From Candidatus Gastranaerophilales bacterium (GTDB taxonomy: Bacteria; Cyanobacteriota; Vampirovibrionia; Gastranaerophilales; Gastranaerophilaceae), in contig CALURX010000007.1 of assembly GCA_944323265.1 (NCBI GenBank), positions 1 through 61,656 of the forward strand: a DNA stretch of 61,656 nt, in the 5' to 3' direction. Below the pieces are notes generated by a model, which did not search any database, was not told where the DNA came from, and saw only the letters and a program-made list of their open reading frames with translations. Position 1 is the first letter of the stretch, and each line of letters starts with the position of its first letter. The translations under genes and the position numbers were made by a program. Positions 52,120-61,586 of the stretch are shown piece after piece.

Positions 52120-52694
52120 ATATAATAATATCTTCAATTGATTATATTCTAAACTGGAGCAGAGCAAATTCTCTGTGGCCTTTGACGTTTGCTACTTCAT
52201 GCTGCGGAATTGAGATGATGCAGACAGTTGCATCGGATAACGATATTGCACGTTTTGGCTCGGAAGTTTTCAGAGGCTCTCCGAGGCAGGCGGATTTGTT
52301 AATCTGTGCAGGAACAATTACGCACAAAATGGCGCCGATCCTTTTGAGGCTCTATCAGCAGATGCCGGAGCCTAAATACGTGATTGCAATGGGAGCATGC
52401 ACTTGCGGAGGGGGAATGTTTGCAGAAACTTCGTATTCTGTTATACGAGGGATTGATAAAATTATTCCGGTGGATATTTATCTTCCTATGTGTCCGCCAA
52501 GGCCTGAGGCGCTGCTTGATGCCATAAGGAAGCTGCAGGGCAAGATTAAAAAAGAATCTGTTTTAACAAGAAAAGATTTTGTAAATTCGCACAAAATAAA
52601 ATTAAAAGAGGAATGCGGTCTCCTTGTCGACGGAGATATTTATATTACTCAACTGGGAGTTAACACTTTACAAACGGAGGCAGGTGAATCATGA
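52116..52694 (+). CDS. nuoB: NADH-quinone oxidoreductase subunit B
   Basis: About 192 residues. [35 protein letters not shown] and [11 protein letters not shown] include the cysteines for cluster N2, the last Fe-S centre before quinone. I place the start at the GTG at 52116 (GTGA overlapping the nuoA stop), six bases earlier being the alternative. Its C-terminal end is longer than the minimal subunit. Confidence 0.95.
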   Translation: MNIIISSIDYILNWSRANSLWPLTFATSCCGIEMMQTVASDNDIARFGSEVFRGSPRQADLLICAGTITHKMAPILLRLYQQMPEPKYVIAMGACTCGGGMFAETSYSVIRGIDKIIPVDIYLPMCPPRPEALLDAIRKLQGKIKKESVLTRKDFVNSHKIKLKEECGLLVDGDIYITQLGVNTLQTEAGES

Positions 52695-53122
52695 ATTGGA
52701 GTGAATTTGAGAGAATATTTAATGACTGCGAGCTTGTAGGGAATAAGATTGTTATTCAATCTAATCTGCTCGGGGTGATTGAGTTTGTATTAAAAGAATA
52801 TCCTTATGATATGTTAAAGGAGATTATCGCAACGGACAAAGGAGATGAGGGAGTTGAGCTTACTTATCACCTGTATTCTGTTGATGATGAGGAAGATTTG
52901 TTTATATCAATTACTGTCAAAGACGAGATAGAAAGTGTTACAGGAATATTTAAATCTGCAGAGGCTGACGAGAATGAAATTTATGACCTTTTCGGGATAA
53001 AATTTATCGGCAATGAGAACCTGAAACGTCTTTACATGCCGGAGGATTGGGAAGGTCATCCTTTGAGAAAAGATTATAAAGAAGACGATAAGAGATTGGA
53101 GTGGAATGACAAGCAGTCTTAG
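52691..53122 (+). CDS. nuoC: NADH-quinone oxidoreductase subunit C
   Basis: The 143-residue protein matches the 30-kDa subunit: [20 protein letters not shown] and [21 protein letters not shown] are its signature. It supports subunits B and D in the peripheral arm. The start overlaps nuoB by 4 bp (ATGA) and nuoD starts 17 bp before its stop. It is separate from nuoD, unlike the E. coli CD fusion. Confidence 0.95.
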   Translation: MNWSEFERIFNDCELVGNKIVIQSNLLGVIEFVLKEYPYDMLKEIIATDKGDEGVELTYHLYSVDDEEDLFISITVKDEIESVTGIFKSAEADENEIYDLFGIKFIGNENLKRLYMPEDWEGHPLRKDYKEDDKRLEWNDKQS

Positions 53123-54194
53123 GTTAAATCTGGGGCCGCAGCATCCTTCAACGCATGGGGTTTTGAGGCTTCTGTTAGAACTTGACGGAGAAAAGATTCT
53201 CTCTTGCGAGCCTGAGGTCGGGTACTTGCACAGGGGCATGGAAAAGATGGCTGAAAAAATGTCATATATTCAGTATCTTCCGCTTGTTGACAGAATCGAT
53301 TATCTTGCCGGATTTTTCTATTCCGAACTTCTTTGCGGTGTTGTAGAAAACGCGCTTGAAGTTGAGCTTCCGGACAAGGTTCGTGCAATAAGGGTGATGC
53401 TGCTTGAACTCAACAGAATCTCTTCTCACCTCCTTTGGATTGGTGCATTTTTGATGGATTTGGGAGCAGTGTCTCCGTTTTTCTACGCGTTCCGTGAACG
53501 TGAGATGATTTTGAGATACTTTGAAAAACTCACCGGACAGAGAATGATGTACAATTACTTTGTCTTTGGCGGAGTAAGAAAAGATATTGAGTATCTGGAA
53601 GATGTCGAGGAGATTTTATCAATTCTGCCGGAAAAACTTGATGATTACGAAAAAATTATCACGGAGAACCCAATTTTCTTAATGCGCACAAAAGGCAAAG
53701 GAATTTTAGAGCCGAAGACTGCTCTTAATTACGCAATTACCGGAGTTAATCTTAGGGCAAGCGGTGTGGATTATGATTACAGACATAGTGATCCACTATA
53801 CAAAGGCTTTGATTTCAGGGCGGTTGTTATGGACGGCAAGGATTCCTGGACAAGGTATAAGGCAAGGGTTTTAGAGATTAAAGAGAGCATGAATATTATT
53901 CATCAGGCGCTTGTTTATCTAAAAGAGGCCGGAAAGTTGGAGCAGAAATTAATAAATCCGCTTAATCTCAAACTGCCTGAGGGCGATTATATTCGGGAGA
54001 TTGAAGCGCCAAGGGGGCTTGCATGCTGTTATGTTAAATCAACAGGCGAGGATAAGCCTTATAGGCTCAAATGGCGGACAGGGTCTTATTATTCGGTTAA
54101 CCTGCTAAGAGAGCTCTTGAAGGGCGAGTATCTTAATGATGCGATTGCGATTGCGGGCTCTCTGGATATAATTCTGCCGGAGGTGGATAAGTAA
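53106..54194 (+). CDS. nuoD: NADH-quinone oxidoreductase subunit D
   Basis: The 362-residue 49-kDa subunit has [20 protein letters not shown] with the quinone-site His, [26 protein letters not shown] with the quinone-site Tyr, and [15 protein letters not shown]. It forms the quinone pocket with NuoB. GGAGTGG precedes the ATG, supporting this overlapping start. Confidence 0.96.
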   Translation: MTSSLRLNLGPQHPSTHGVLRLLLELDGEKILSCEPEVGYLHRGMEKMAEKMSYIQYLPLVDRIDYLAGFFYSELLCGVVENALEVELPDKVRAIRVMLLELNRISSHLLWIGAFLMDLGAVSPFFYAFREREMILRYFEKLTGQRMMYNYFVFGGVRKDIEYLEDVEEILSILPEKLDDYEKIITENPIFLMRTKGKGILEPKTALNYAITGVNLRASGVDYDYRHSDPLYKGFDFRAVVMDGKDSWTRYKARVLEIKESMNIIHQALVYLKEAGKLEQKLINPLNLKLPEGDYIREIEAPRGLACCYVKSTGEDKPYRLKWRTGSYYSVNLLRELLKGEYLNDAIAIAGSLDIILPEVDK

Positions 54195-55291
54195 TGAATT
54201 ATCTTTACTTTTTATACATAGAATTTTTGCAAAAGCATGGGATTCCAAAACTTTTTGGAGACATAACTTTTTACGTGATTCCTTTTTGTATAATTTTTGG
54301 GGCGCTGCTTGTGGTAATTTTAGCGCTGGTGCTTGCGGAGCGGAAACTTTTGGGATTTTTTACCCAGAGAAAGGGGCCGAACAGGGTCGGGTATTGGGGA
54401 CTTTTGCAAACTCTTGCGGATGCTTTCAAGCTTCTTTGCAAAGAAAATATTACACCAGCCCGGGTTGACAGGTTCTTATTTAATCTTGCGCCGATTCTTG
54501 TGTTTATTCCGGTTATGGCAGCTGTCGGGATAATTCCTTACAGCGCGGAATTTACGTTTGTGAATACGCAGACAAATGTAATTTTGTATCTTATACTCGC
54601 AGCATTTCCTATATTGAGCGTATTCCTTGCAGGATGGGCAAGCTCTAATAAGTATTCGCTTTTCGGGGCTGCAAGAAGTATATCTCAGGTTTTGAGCTAT
54701 GAACTTCCGATAACGTTTGTGCTTTTGTCGGTTGTGGTACTTGCATCATCCATGAACATGACCGGAATCACAATGGCTCAGTTCTCAAAGTGGGGAATGT
54801 TTGGATGGTTTGTTTTTCCTTGTATTTTGGGATTTATAATCATGTTTATAAGCATACTCGCGGAATTAAACCGCTGTCCGTTTGATTTGCCGGAAGCGGA
54901 GAGCGAGCTTGTGTGCGGATATAATACGGAATACTCCGGCATGAGATTTGCATTATTTTATTTGAGCGAGTATGCCATGCTGTTTGCAAATTCAATGTTT
55001 ATGGCAATATTATTTTTCGGAGGATACTTGTCTCCTTTCGGAAAATATTTGAGTAATATTCTTTTTGGAGAAACCCCGTTTGCATCGGTTTTACTTTATT
55101 TTGAACAGGCTGGCTGGTTATTTTTCAAGGCTTCTTTGTTGATTTTTGTAATAATCTGGATAAGGGCGACTTTGCCGAGACTTGCCGCGTTTGATTTGCT
55201 GAAGTTTTCGTGGGTTGTTCTTCTGCCGTTATCAATAATCAATCTGTTTATTGTTGTTATTTATAAATTTATTCTGGGAGGGCTTGCGTAA
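54194..55291 (+). CDS. nuoH: NADH-quinone oxidoreductase subunit H
   Basis: The 365-residue protein has eight helices. LAERKLLGFFTQRKGPNRVG and LPEAESELVCGYNTEYSGM are the signature segments, with ELNRCPFDLPE, and IRATLPRLAAFDLLKFSW near the end. It links quinone reduction to the membrane proton channels. It starts at TAATG, overlapping the nuoD stop by one base. Confidence 0.96.
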   Translation: MNYLYFLYIEFLQKHGIPKLFGDITFYVIPFCIIFGALLVVILALVLAERKLLGFFTQRKGPNRVGYWGLLQTLADAFKLLCKENITPARVDRFLFNLAPILVFIPVMAAVGIIPYSAEFTFVNTQTNVILYLILAAFPILSVFLAGWASSNKYSLFGAARSISQVLSYELPITFVLLSVVVLASSMNMTGITMAQFSKWGMFGWFVFPCILGFIIMFISILAELNRCPFDLPEAESELVCGYNTEYSGMRFALFYLSEYAMLFANSMFMAILFFGGYLSPFGKYLSNILFGETPFASVLLYFEQAGWLFFKASLLIFVIIWIRATLPRLAAFDLLKFSWVVLLPLSIINLFIVVIYKFILGGLA

Positions 55292-55677
55292 TGATTTTGA
55301 ATCCCATAAGCAGTATTAAGGCCCTCTTTGAAGGTTTAATTACGGTTTTCAAGCATTTGTTCAGAAGACCTGTAACGTTAGAGTATCCTGAAAAAAGACG
55401 AGAGTTGAATGACGCGTTTCGCGGAAAGCCGGAAGTCAGCGGATGTATCGGGTGCGGTGTGTGCAAAAGAGTTTGTCCGTCGGGAGCAATAGAGTTTGAA
55501 AAAAATGAGGACGGTAAAGTTATTTCATACAGATTTGATTTAAAAAAGTGTATTTTTTGCGGAAACTGTGCTTATTATTGTCCTGTAAAAGCAATAAAAA
55601 TGACAAAAGACTATGAACTTGGTGTTGAAAAAAATGAAAATTTAATTCTTAAATACAAAGGAGGGGCTGATGATTAG
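55291..55677 (+). CDS. nuoI: NADH-quinone oxidoreductase subunit I
   Basis: The 128-residue protein has two 4Fe-4S motifs: CIGCGVCKRVCPSG and CIFCGNCAYYCPVKA (clusters N6a and N6b). It carries electrons to NuoB. With NuoE, F and G absent from this operon, NuoI is the most likely entry point for a donor such as ferredoxin. It starts at TAATG and overlaps nuoJ by 8 bp. Confidence 0.95.
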   Translation: MILNPISSIKALFEGLITVFKHLFRRPVTLEYPEKRRELNDAFRGKPEVSGCIGCGVCKRVCPSGAIEFEKNEDGKVISYRFDLKKCIFCGNCAYYCPVKAIKMTKDYELGVEKNENLILKYKGGADD

Positions 55678-56191
55678 CAATCCGGTAATATTTTATATTT
55701 CAGCTTTCATACTTATTTTCTGTGCAATCCTTTCCGTATGTTTAAAAAATGTTATTTATTCACTTCTTGCTTCCGTTCTGGTATTTTTTGATGCGGCTTT
55801 ACTGTTCTATGTGCTGGGCTCTGAATACAATGCAATAATTCAGGCTTCAATATACGGTTTTGCCGTACCTGTAATAATAGGTGTTTCTATTATGTTCACA
55901 GGAAGAGACGCCAAAAAACATAAAGGCTTTACTCTGCCTTATATAACAATACTATGCGGAGGTATTTTTGTTCTTGCATTTCTTTACATCATTATGATAT
56001 CCATTCTGGCCATGCCGGATACTTTCAACCTGCAGGAATTAGTTCAGGTTAGCGCCTTTGATACATTATCGGCTTTTGCAAAAGGCTTATTTGTAAACTA
56101 TGTTTGGGCATTTGAACTTGTATCCCTGCTTCTTACAATTGTTATTGCGGGAATTACCATGTTTAACCAAAAGAGAGGAGGCATAAAATGA
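55670..56191 (+). CDS. nuoJ: NADH-quinone oxidoreductase subunit J
   Basis: The 173-residue protein has five helices. NVIYSLLASVLVFFDAALLF and LGSEYNAIIQASIYGFAVPV match NuoJ helix regions, including the conserved bulge helix. It belongs to the antiporter-proximal membrane arm. It overlaps nuoI by 8 bp and nuoK by 4 bp. Confidence 0.93.
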   Translation: MISNPVIFYISAFILIFCAILSVCLKNVIYSLLASVLVFFDAALLFYVLGSEYNAIIQASIYGFAVPVIIGVSIMFTGRDAKKHKGFTLPYITILCGGIFVLAFLYIIMISILAMPDTFNLQELVQVSAFDTLSAFAKGLFVNYVWAFELVSLLLTIVIAGITMFNQKRGGIK

Positions 56192-56490
56192 TTGGAATGT
56201 ATCATTATTTATTCCTCGGATTAGCGCTTTTTGTTATCGGCCTTCTTGGCTCTGTATGTGCAAAAAATGTTATCAAGGTGCTTATTGCGATTGAATTTAT
56301 GCTCACCGGAGTAAATATCAATTTTATAACTTTTGCAACGTTTTGCGATAACGCAAATTTTGACGGATATATTACGGGACTTTTCTACACCGGATTGGGC
56401 GCGGTGGAACTTGCGATAGCGCTTTATATTTTCTACCTGATGTATCAGAAAAAGAAGAGCGACAATATTGAAAAGTACAGCGAACTATAA
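56188..56490 (+). CDS. nuoK: NADH-quinone oxidoreductase subunit K
   Basis: The 100-residue protein has three helices with VLIAIEFMLTGVNINF and GAVELAIALYIFYLMY, which include the two membrane Glu residues of the NuoK/MrpC family needed for proton movement. The start overlaps nuoJ (ATGA). Confidence 0.95.
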   Translation: MIGMYHYLFLGLALFVIGLLGSVCAKNVIKVLIAIEFMLTGVNINFITFATFCDNANFDGYITGLFYTGLGAVELAIALYIFYLMYQKKKSDNIEKYSEL

Positions 56491-56499
56491 GGAATAAAA

Positions 56500-58335
56500 A
56501 TGACAGATTTAATCTTAGATAATATATATTTAATATTATTACTGCCTTTGTGGATTTTCTTAATCATCATGTGCGGAAGATTCTTTTCCGTTTATGTTAA
56601 TAAAAAAATCATTCATTCCCTGACGCTTTTATCCTCGTTTTTAGGCGGGCTTCTCTGCTCTGTAAGCCTCTTAAAAACAGAGGGAATAATTGAACAGAGT
56701 TTTCAGTTTATTAAAATTAATGATTTTACTCTGGCTTTTGGTCTGCATATTGATAAAACTTCGCTTATTATCGCGCTTGTATTGTTCATTGTGAGTTTTT
56801 GCGTGCAGCTATTCAGTATTTCTTATATGAAAAATGAGGAAAAAGAGTACAGATTTTTTGCGCTATTAAACTTGTTTAACTTTTCTATGGCAGGGCTTTT
56901 GTTCAGCCAGAACATGTTCCAGATGTACGCCTTCTGGGAACTTGTCGGGGTTGTATCTTATCTTCTTATCGGATTTGATTACAAAAAAGAGAAAAAATCA
57001 AAAGCAGCTAAGCGCGTATTTATTATAAACAGAATAGGAGATACTGCTCTTATAGGCGCAATAATTCTTACGTCTTATTTTATGTACAATTATGCGGGGA
57101 ATTTGTCATTTACAACTCTCGGATTTGAAGATATGAACGCAATATCGACCCTTCTTTATGCGTACACATCAACTCCGCAGTTTTATCTAATCTGTATAAT
57201 GTTTATATTTGGCGCAATGGTAAAATCAGCGCAGTTTCCTTTCCATATCTGGCTTCAGGACGCAATGGAGGCAAAACTTCCGGTAAGCGCGCTTCTGCAT
57301 TCCGCAACCATGGTTATTGCAGGGGTTTATCTTTTGATAAGGCTTCTTCCGATGTTTATGCTTGAAAAACCTTTGCTTATTATTATTTGCGCAATAGGAC
57401 TTCTCAGCGCAATTTTGTGTTCAATTTATGCCTGTATTGAAACTCATCCCAAAAAAGTTCTTGCGTATTCAACCTCCGCAAATCTGGGGCTGATGTTTCT
57501 CGCCCTCGGGGTTTTGAATATAAAAGCAGCGCTTGTTTTTCTGATTGCACACGCATTTATTAAATCAATGTTATTCATCTGCCTTCCAAAAGAGGGAGAA
57601 AATATTAATTATATTACTCTTGCAACATTTGTAATCGGGGCTTTGAGCCTTGCGGGGTTGATTTTCTCAGGAGTATGCGCAAAAGAATTCTTGTACACGG
57701 CAGTAGAAGGCAATAAAATTTTTGCAATACTTTTCTGTATAAATTCTTTCCTTACTGCTTTTTATATAACAAGGCTTCCGATTGTTATGATAAAAGATAG
57801 GGAAATCGAAAAATCGTTTGATTATTCAAAATATATTCCGGCAGGTGCGCTTTTAATATTAAATATCGTATTTTATTTTATAATAAGGCGCCACCTGACG
57901 TATCAAATAGCAGAGCCATTCTGGCTTGCGCTCACTGCGTGGATTGTTGTGTATATTCTGTATACCCGGAATCTGCTCACAAGATTTCCTGCTGCGCCAA
58001 AATTTATTGAAAATTTTTCTTACAAAATTGTTCCGTTTGTATATGAAAAATTTGCAGGGGTTTGCAGTTTTGTTGATACAAAAATCCTCGGGAATTATAA
58101 ACCGCTTATTTTCGCAGCTTCAATGGGCGTAAAATTCAGCGGATTAATCGAAAAATATGTTATGGACGGTTCTGTAAGAGCGGTTACGGCTCTTTGTAAA
58201 AAGTTCTCGGCTGCGGATATGAAACTCCAGAGCAAGAATGTACAGAGCTATAATGCCTATGCGTTTATTATTATCACTCTGATTTTAAGTCTTGTAATAA
58301 TAGGATACACTTTTATATTAATTCAATTTAAGTAG
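56500..58335 (+). CDS. nuoL: NADH-quinone oxidoreductase subunit L
   Basis: The 611-residue antiporter-like subunit has about 14-16 helices. MYAFWELVGVVSYLLIGFDY carries the key Glu, and VKSAQFPFHIWLQDAMEAKLPVSALLHSATM the family signature and central Lys. A C-terminal helix region (about 500-611) matches the lateral arm. It pumps protons at the end of the membrane arm. AAGGA precedes the ATG. Confidence 0.95.
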   Translation: MTDLILDNIYLILLLPLWIFLIIMCGRFFSVYVNKKIIHSLTLLSSFLGGLLCSVSLLKTEGIIEQSFQFIKINDFTLAFGLHIDKTSLIIALVLFIVSFCVQLFSISYMKNEEKEYRFFALLNLFNFSMAGLLFSQNMFQMYAFWELVGVVSYLLIGFDYKKEKKSKAAKRVFIINRIGDTALIGAIILTSYFMYNYAGNLSFTTLGFEDMNAISTLLYAYTSTPQFYLICIMFIFGAMVKSAQFPFHIWLQDAMEAKLPVSALLHSATMVIAGVYLLIRLLPMFMLEKPLLIIICAIGLLSAILCSIYACIETHPKKVLAYSTSANLGLMFLALGVLNIKAALVFLIAHAFIKSMLFICLPKEGENINYITLATFVIGALSLAGLIFSGVCAKEFLYTAVEGNKIFAILFCINSFLTAFYITRLPIVMIKDREIEKSFDYSKYIPAGALLILNIVFYFIIRRHLTYQIAEPFWLALTAWIVVYILYTRNLLTRFPAAPKFIENFSYKIVPFVYEKFAGVCSFVDTKILGNYKPLIFAASMGVKFSGLIEKYVMDGSVRAVTALCKKFSAADMKLQSKNVQSYNAYAFIIITLILSLVIIGYTFILIQFK

Positions 58336-58350
58336 GGAAGGGAAGAAAAT

Positions 58351-59826
58351 ATGGAGATGTTTTTATCAATACCGTTTTTAATATTTTTACCGCTCGTAAT
58401 CTCGCTTCTTATTATGTCGCCTCTGTTTACGAAAAACGAAATTGTAATAAGAAGATTTGTAAAAGGTGTTTGCGTATTCCATTTTCTCTACGCAATTCTA
58501 ATGCTCGCATGTTTTGACCCTGCAAATCCTTACGTAAGCGAAATTCACTTTTTGGGGTTGGACTGGATTCAGTCTCTCGGCGTAAAATTTGTTTTTAAAA
58601 TTGATGCCGTCTCAATGATTCTTACGGTTTTGACATCCTTTGTTTTTCTTCTTGCTTCGATTGCAAGCAAACTTAATATAAGAAAAAATCACAAATTTTA
58701 TTATTCCATGCTTTTGCTTTTGATGTCTGCAATACTCGGAATTTTCACATCAGGAGATATGTTCCTATTCTTCCTGTTCTGGGAGTTGGAGATGATTCCG
58801 GCGTATTTCTTAATCGCGTTCGGCGACAATGAAAACGCAAAGGCTTCGGCTGTGAAATTTGTATTATTTACGTTTCTCGGAAGCATGGTAATGCTTCTGG
58901 GGATTCTGCTTCTTCACTATTATAACTACACTTCAAACGGAATCCTTTCTGCCTCGTTTACGGATATAATTGATTCCTCAATTCCTGCAGGAATCCAGAA
59001 TCTGATTGCAATATGCCTGATTATAGGATTTGCGGTTAAACTTCCTATTGTGCCGCTTCATACGTGGCTTCCGGACGCGCATACAAACGCGCCTACGTCT
59101 GTCAGTATGATTCTTGCCGGAATTTTGCTTAAGACAGGCGCGTACGGGATTTTTAGGTTTAATTACCAGACCATGCCGGATTCTTTTACGACCATTGCGC
59201 CCGTTCTTGCAATATTTGCGCTGATTAATATAATTTATACGGCATTTATTGCCTACGCGCAGACTGATATAAAAAGAATCGTTGCGTATTCAAGTATTTC
59301 AAATATGGGCTTGATTCTCCTCGGGCTTTGCGCGTTTAATAAGCTTGCACTTACGGCATCTGTGTTCCACATGGTTGCACACGCCCTTGTAACTTGCGGT
59401 CTTTTTATGACGGCAGGTATCGTTTATTTGAGATGTAAAACAAGGGATATAAATTCAATCGGAGGTATTGCCTCTGTTATGCCGCGTCTGTTCGGGTTTG
59501 GAGTATTGATAGTTCTTGCGTCAATCGGAATCCCGATGTTTGCGCCGTTTGTAAGTGAAATTTTGACGATGCTGGGCGCTCTAAATTCAGAACTTTCTGA
59601 GGTTATAAAATTCTCTGCAATATTTGCGCTTCCGCTCCTTATAATAAGTTCCGCTTATATGCTGAAATTCCTGCACTGCGGATTCTATGGAGAAATAAAA
59701 CCCGAGTTTGAGAAGGTAAACGATATTTCTATCCATGAGTTTTTGATACTTGCGGCAGTCAGCGCAGGATTGATTATATTCGGAATCTTCCCGGATGCTC
59801 TTTTGAGTTTGGCAGGAGGTATGTAG
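58351..59826 (+). CDS. nuoM: NADH-quinone oxidoreductase subunit M
   Basis: The 491-residue antiporter-like subunit has LFFLFWELEMIPAYFLIAF with the conserved Glu, and VKLPIVPLHTWLPDAHTNAP, the NuoM signature, with SSISNMGLILLGL following. It is the middle proton pump of the membrane arm. It starts 15 bp after nuoL with GGGAAGGGAAG upstream. Confidence 0.95.
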   Translation: MEMFLSIPFLIFLPLVISLLIMSPLFTKNEIVIRRFVKGVCVFHFLYAILMLACFDPANPYVSEIHFLGLDWIQSLGVKFVFKIDAVSMILTVLTSFVFLLASIASKLNIRKNHKFYYSMLLLLMSAILGIFTSGDMFLFFLFWELEMIPAYFLIAFGDNENAKASAVKFVLFTFLGSMVMLLGILLLHYYNYTSNGILSASFTDIIDSSIPAGIQNLIAICLIIGFAVKLPIVPLHTWLPDAHTNAPTSVSMILAGILLKTGAYGIFRFNYQTMPDSFTTIAPVLAIFALINIIYTAFIAYAQTDIKRIVAYSSISNMGLILLGLCAFNKLALTASVFHMVAHALVTCGLFMTAGIVYLRCKTRDINSIGGIASVMPRLFGFGVLIVLASIGIPMFAPFVSEILTMLGALNSELSEVIKFSAIFALPLLIISSAYMLKFLHCGFYGEIKPEFEKVNDISIHEFLILAAVSAGLIIFGIFPDALLSLAGGM

Positions 59827-61260
59827 ATGCTCAATGATATTTTTAATATACTGTTACCGCAAATGGCGCTTGGAGTGTTTATTCTCATCCAGCTTGTTCT
59901 TTCAATGATTTTATCGCCAAGATTCTATAAATTTTCAAGGCTCATATCAATTATCGGAATCTCTTTAAGTGTGGTTCTTTTGTCAACAGTACAAACAGAG
60001 CCGCAGTATTTCGGGTTTAAAAACTCTATTATGTCGGACAGCTATACGCTTCTTTTTGATTTTATAATACTTCTCTGCGGATTTTTTACCGCACTTTTGA
60101 GCAGAAGTCTTATCAGAAGCAGAAAAAGGAATGCGTATACGTTCCAGGCAATTCTTTTGAGCGCAGTTTTTGGCGCTATGAACATAGTGTCTGCCAATGA
60201 TTTTATAACCCTGTTTGTTTCAATTGAGCTTTTGAGCTTTTCAACATACTTTTTAATAGCGGCATCAAAAGGATATTATTCAAAAGAAGCCAGTTTTAAG
60301 TATCTTTTAACCTCGGCAATCGCAACCGGAGTTTTTCTGTTCGGAGTTTCCTATCTGTATGGAATCACAGGCTCTTTAAACCTGTCAGAGATTTATGAAA
60401 TAACAGCAACTCAAGAAACTTCTCTGATGTATTCAATTGCGTCAATCCTGATTGCAGCCGGGCTTCTTGCCAAACTTGCGGTATTTCCGTTTGCAAACTG
60501 GATAATAGATGTTTATAAAGGGTGCGAAACATCTGTACTCGCATTTTTATCCACAATTCCAAAGCTTGCGATGTTCGGAATTCTCTGCAGACTTCTGGTA
60601 TTTCCGCTCGGAAGCAGCTTTGAATTAACTTTTGTGCTTGTGATTTTGAGCCTTGTAACGGCGCTGTGGGCAAATACTTATGCTATTCGCGAAAATAATG
60701 TTAAAGTAATATTTGCCTGCTCTGCCTCCGCCAACTCCTCCTATGTTCTTCTTGCAGCAAGTCTTGTGTCTGTATATAACCTTTCAACAGTGATTTTTTA
60801 TCTGATATGCTACGTCTTGATGAATATTGCGGCATTTGCATTTTTAAATATCTATGGTGATAAAAATTCTATGGACGTAAATTCGTTTAAAGGATTTTTC
60901 CACAAGAACCACGGTTTGACAGGCGCTTACGCATTTTCAATAATCGGGCTTGCAGGGATTCCGATTACCTCCGGATTTGTCGCAAAAATTTATCTCTTTA
61001 CAGCGATTGCAAATTCGGGATTAATATTTGTTCCGTTCCTGCTTGCACTTTTAATCCTTACGGTTGTCGCGCTTTATTATTATCTCAAAGTTCTTCTTCC
61101 GCTTTTTGGAGAGTATGACAAGAATACGGAGGTAAAACTTCTGAATCCTGTGTTCTCGCAAAAATTTGTCCTGTATCTTACGGCAATTGCAACTCTTGTT
61201 CTCGGCTTGTATCCGGAAAGGGTAATAGAACTTTGCAGGTTCATTGCTTATAATATTTAA
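59827..61260 (+). CDS. nuoN: NADH-quinone oxidoreductase subunit N
   Basis: The 477-residue antiporter-like subunit has LFVSIELLSFSTYFLIAASK and LLAKLAVFPFANWIIDVYKG, with the expected Glu and Lys positions. In the second half, SASANSSYVLLAASL and GLAGIPITSGFVAKIYLF match NuoN/NdhB. It follows the nuoM stop without a gap and its own stop overlaps that of the glycosylase gene by 4 bp. Confidence 0.93.
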   Translation: MLNDIFNILLPQMALGVFILIQLVLSMILSPRFYKFSRLISIIGISLSVVLLSTVQTEPQYFGFKNSIMSDSYTLLFDFIILLCGFFTALLSRSLIRSRKRNAYTFQAILLSAVFGAMNIVSANDFITLFVSIELLSFSTYFLIAASKGYYSKEASFKYLLTSAIATGVFLFGVSYLYGITGSLNLSEIYEITATQETSLMYSIASILIAAGLLAKLAVFPFANWIIDVYKGCETSVLAFLSTIPKLAMFGILCRLLVFPLGSSFELTFVLVILSLVTALWANTYAIRENNVKVIFACSASANSSYVLLAASLVSVYNLSTVIFYLICYVLMNIAAFAFLNIYGDKNSMDVNSFKGFFHKNHGLTGAYAFSIIGLAGIPITSGFVAKIYLFTAIANSGLIFVPFLLALLILTVVALYYYLKVLLPLFGEYDKNTEVKLLNPVFSQKFVLYLTAIATLVLGLYPERVIELCRFIAYNI

Positions 61261-61586
61261 AGCTTATCGTATTCTCTTCTAATTTCCTGAATATCTTGCC
61301 ACATAAGCCATTTGGGGCTGCCTTTTTCTCTGGAGTCGTTTCTCAAAAGATACGACGGATGAAAAATCGGCATAAGCTTTGCGCCGTGGACGTTTTCTCC
61401 GCCCTCAAACCACTTGCCGCGGATTCTTGTAATTCCGCCCACGCTGCCGAGGATTGACTGAACTGCAACGTTTCCGCATAACAAAATCATTTTGGGCCTG
61501 ATAATATCAATCTGCGCTTTTAAATATTCCCAGCAGGCCTCTTTTTCTTCCGGAAGCGGGTTTCTGTTCTCCGGCGGACGCACTAG
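61257..61586 (-). pseudogene. Family 4-like uracil-DNA glycosylase, 5' part replaced by an insertion
   Basis: The remaining frame matches the C-terminal half of a family 4 (Fe-S) uracil-DNA glycosylase: RPPENRNPLPEEKEACWEYL, MILLCGNVAVQSILG and FHPSYLLRNDSREKGSPKW, the last with the catalytic-loop His. Family members are about 190-220 residues and begin with GEAPG-type motifs, all missing here. Upstream of Arg-Pro-Pro the sequence becomes AT-rich and unrelated, starting near TGTCC at 61587. The gene is probably broken by an IS element and not functional. Confidence 0.75.
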
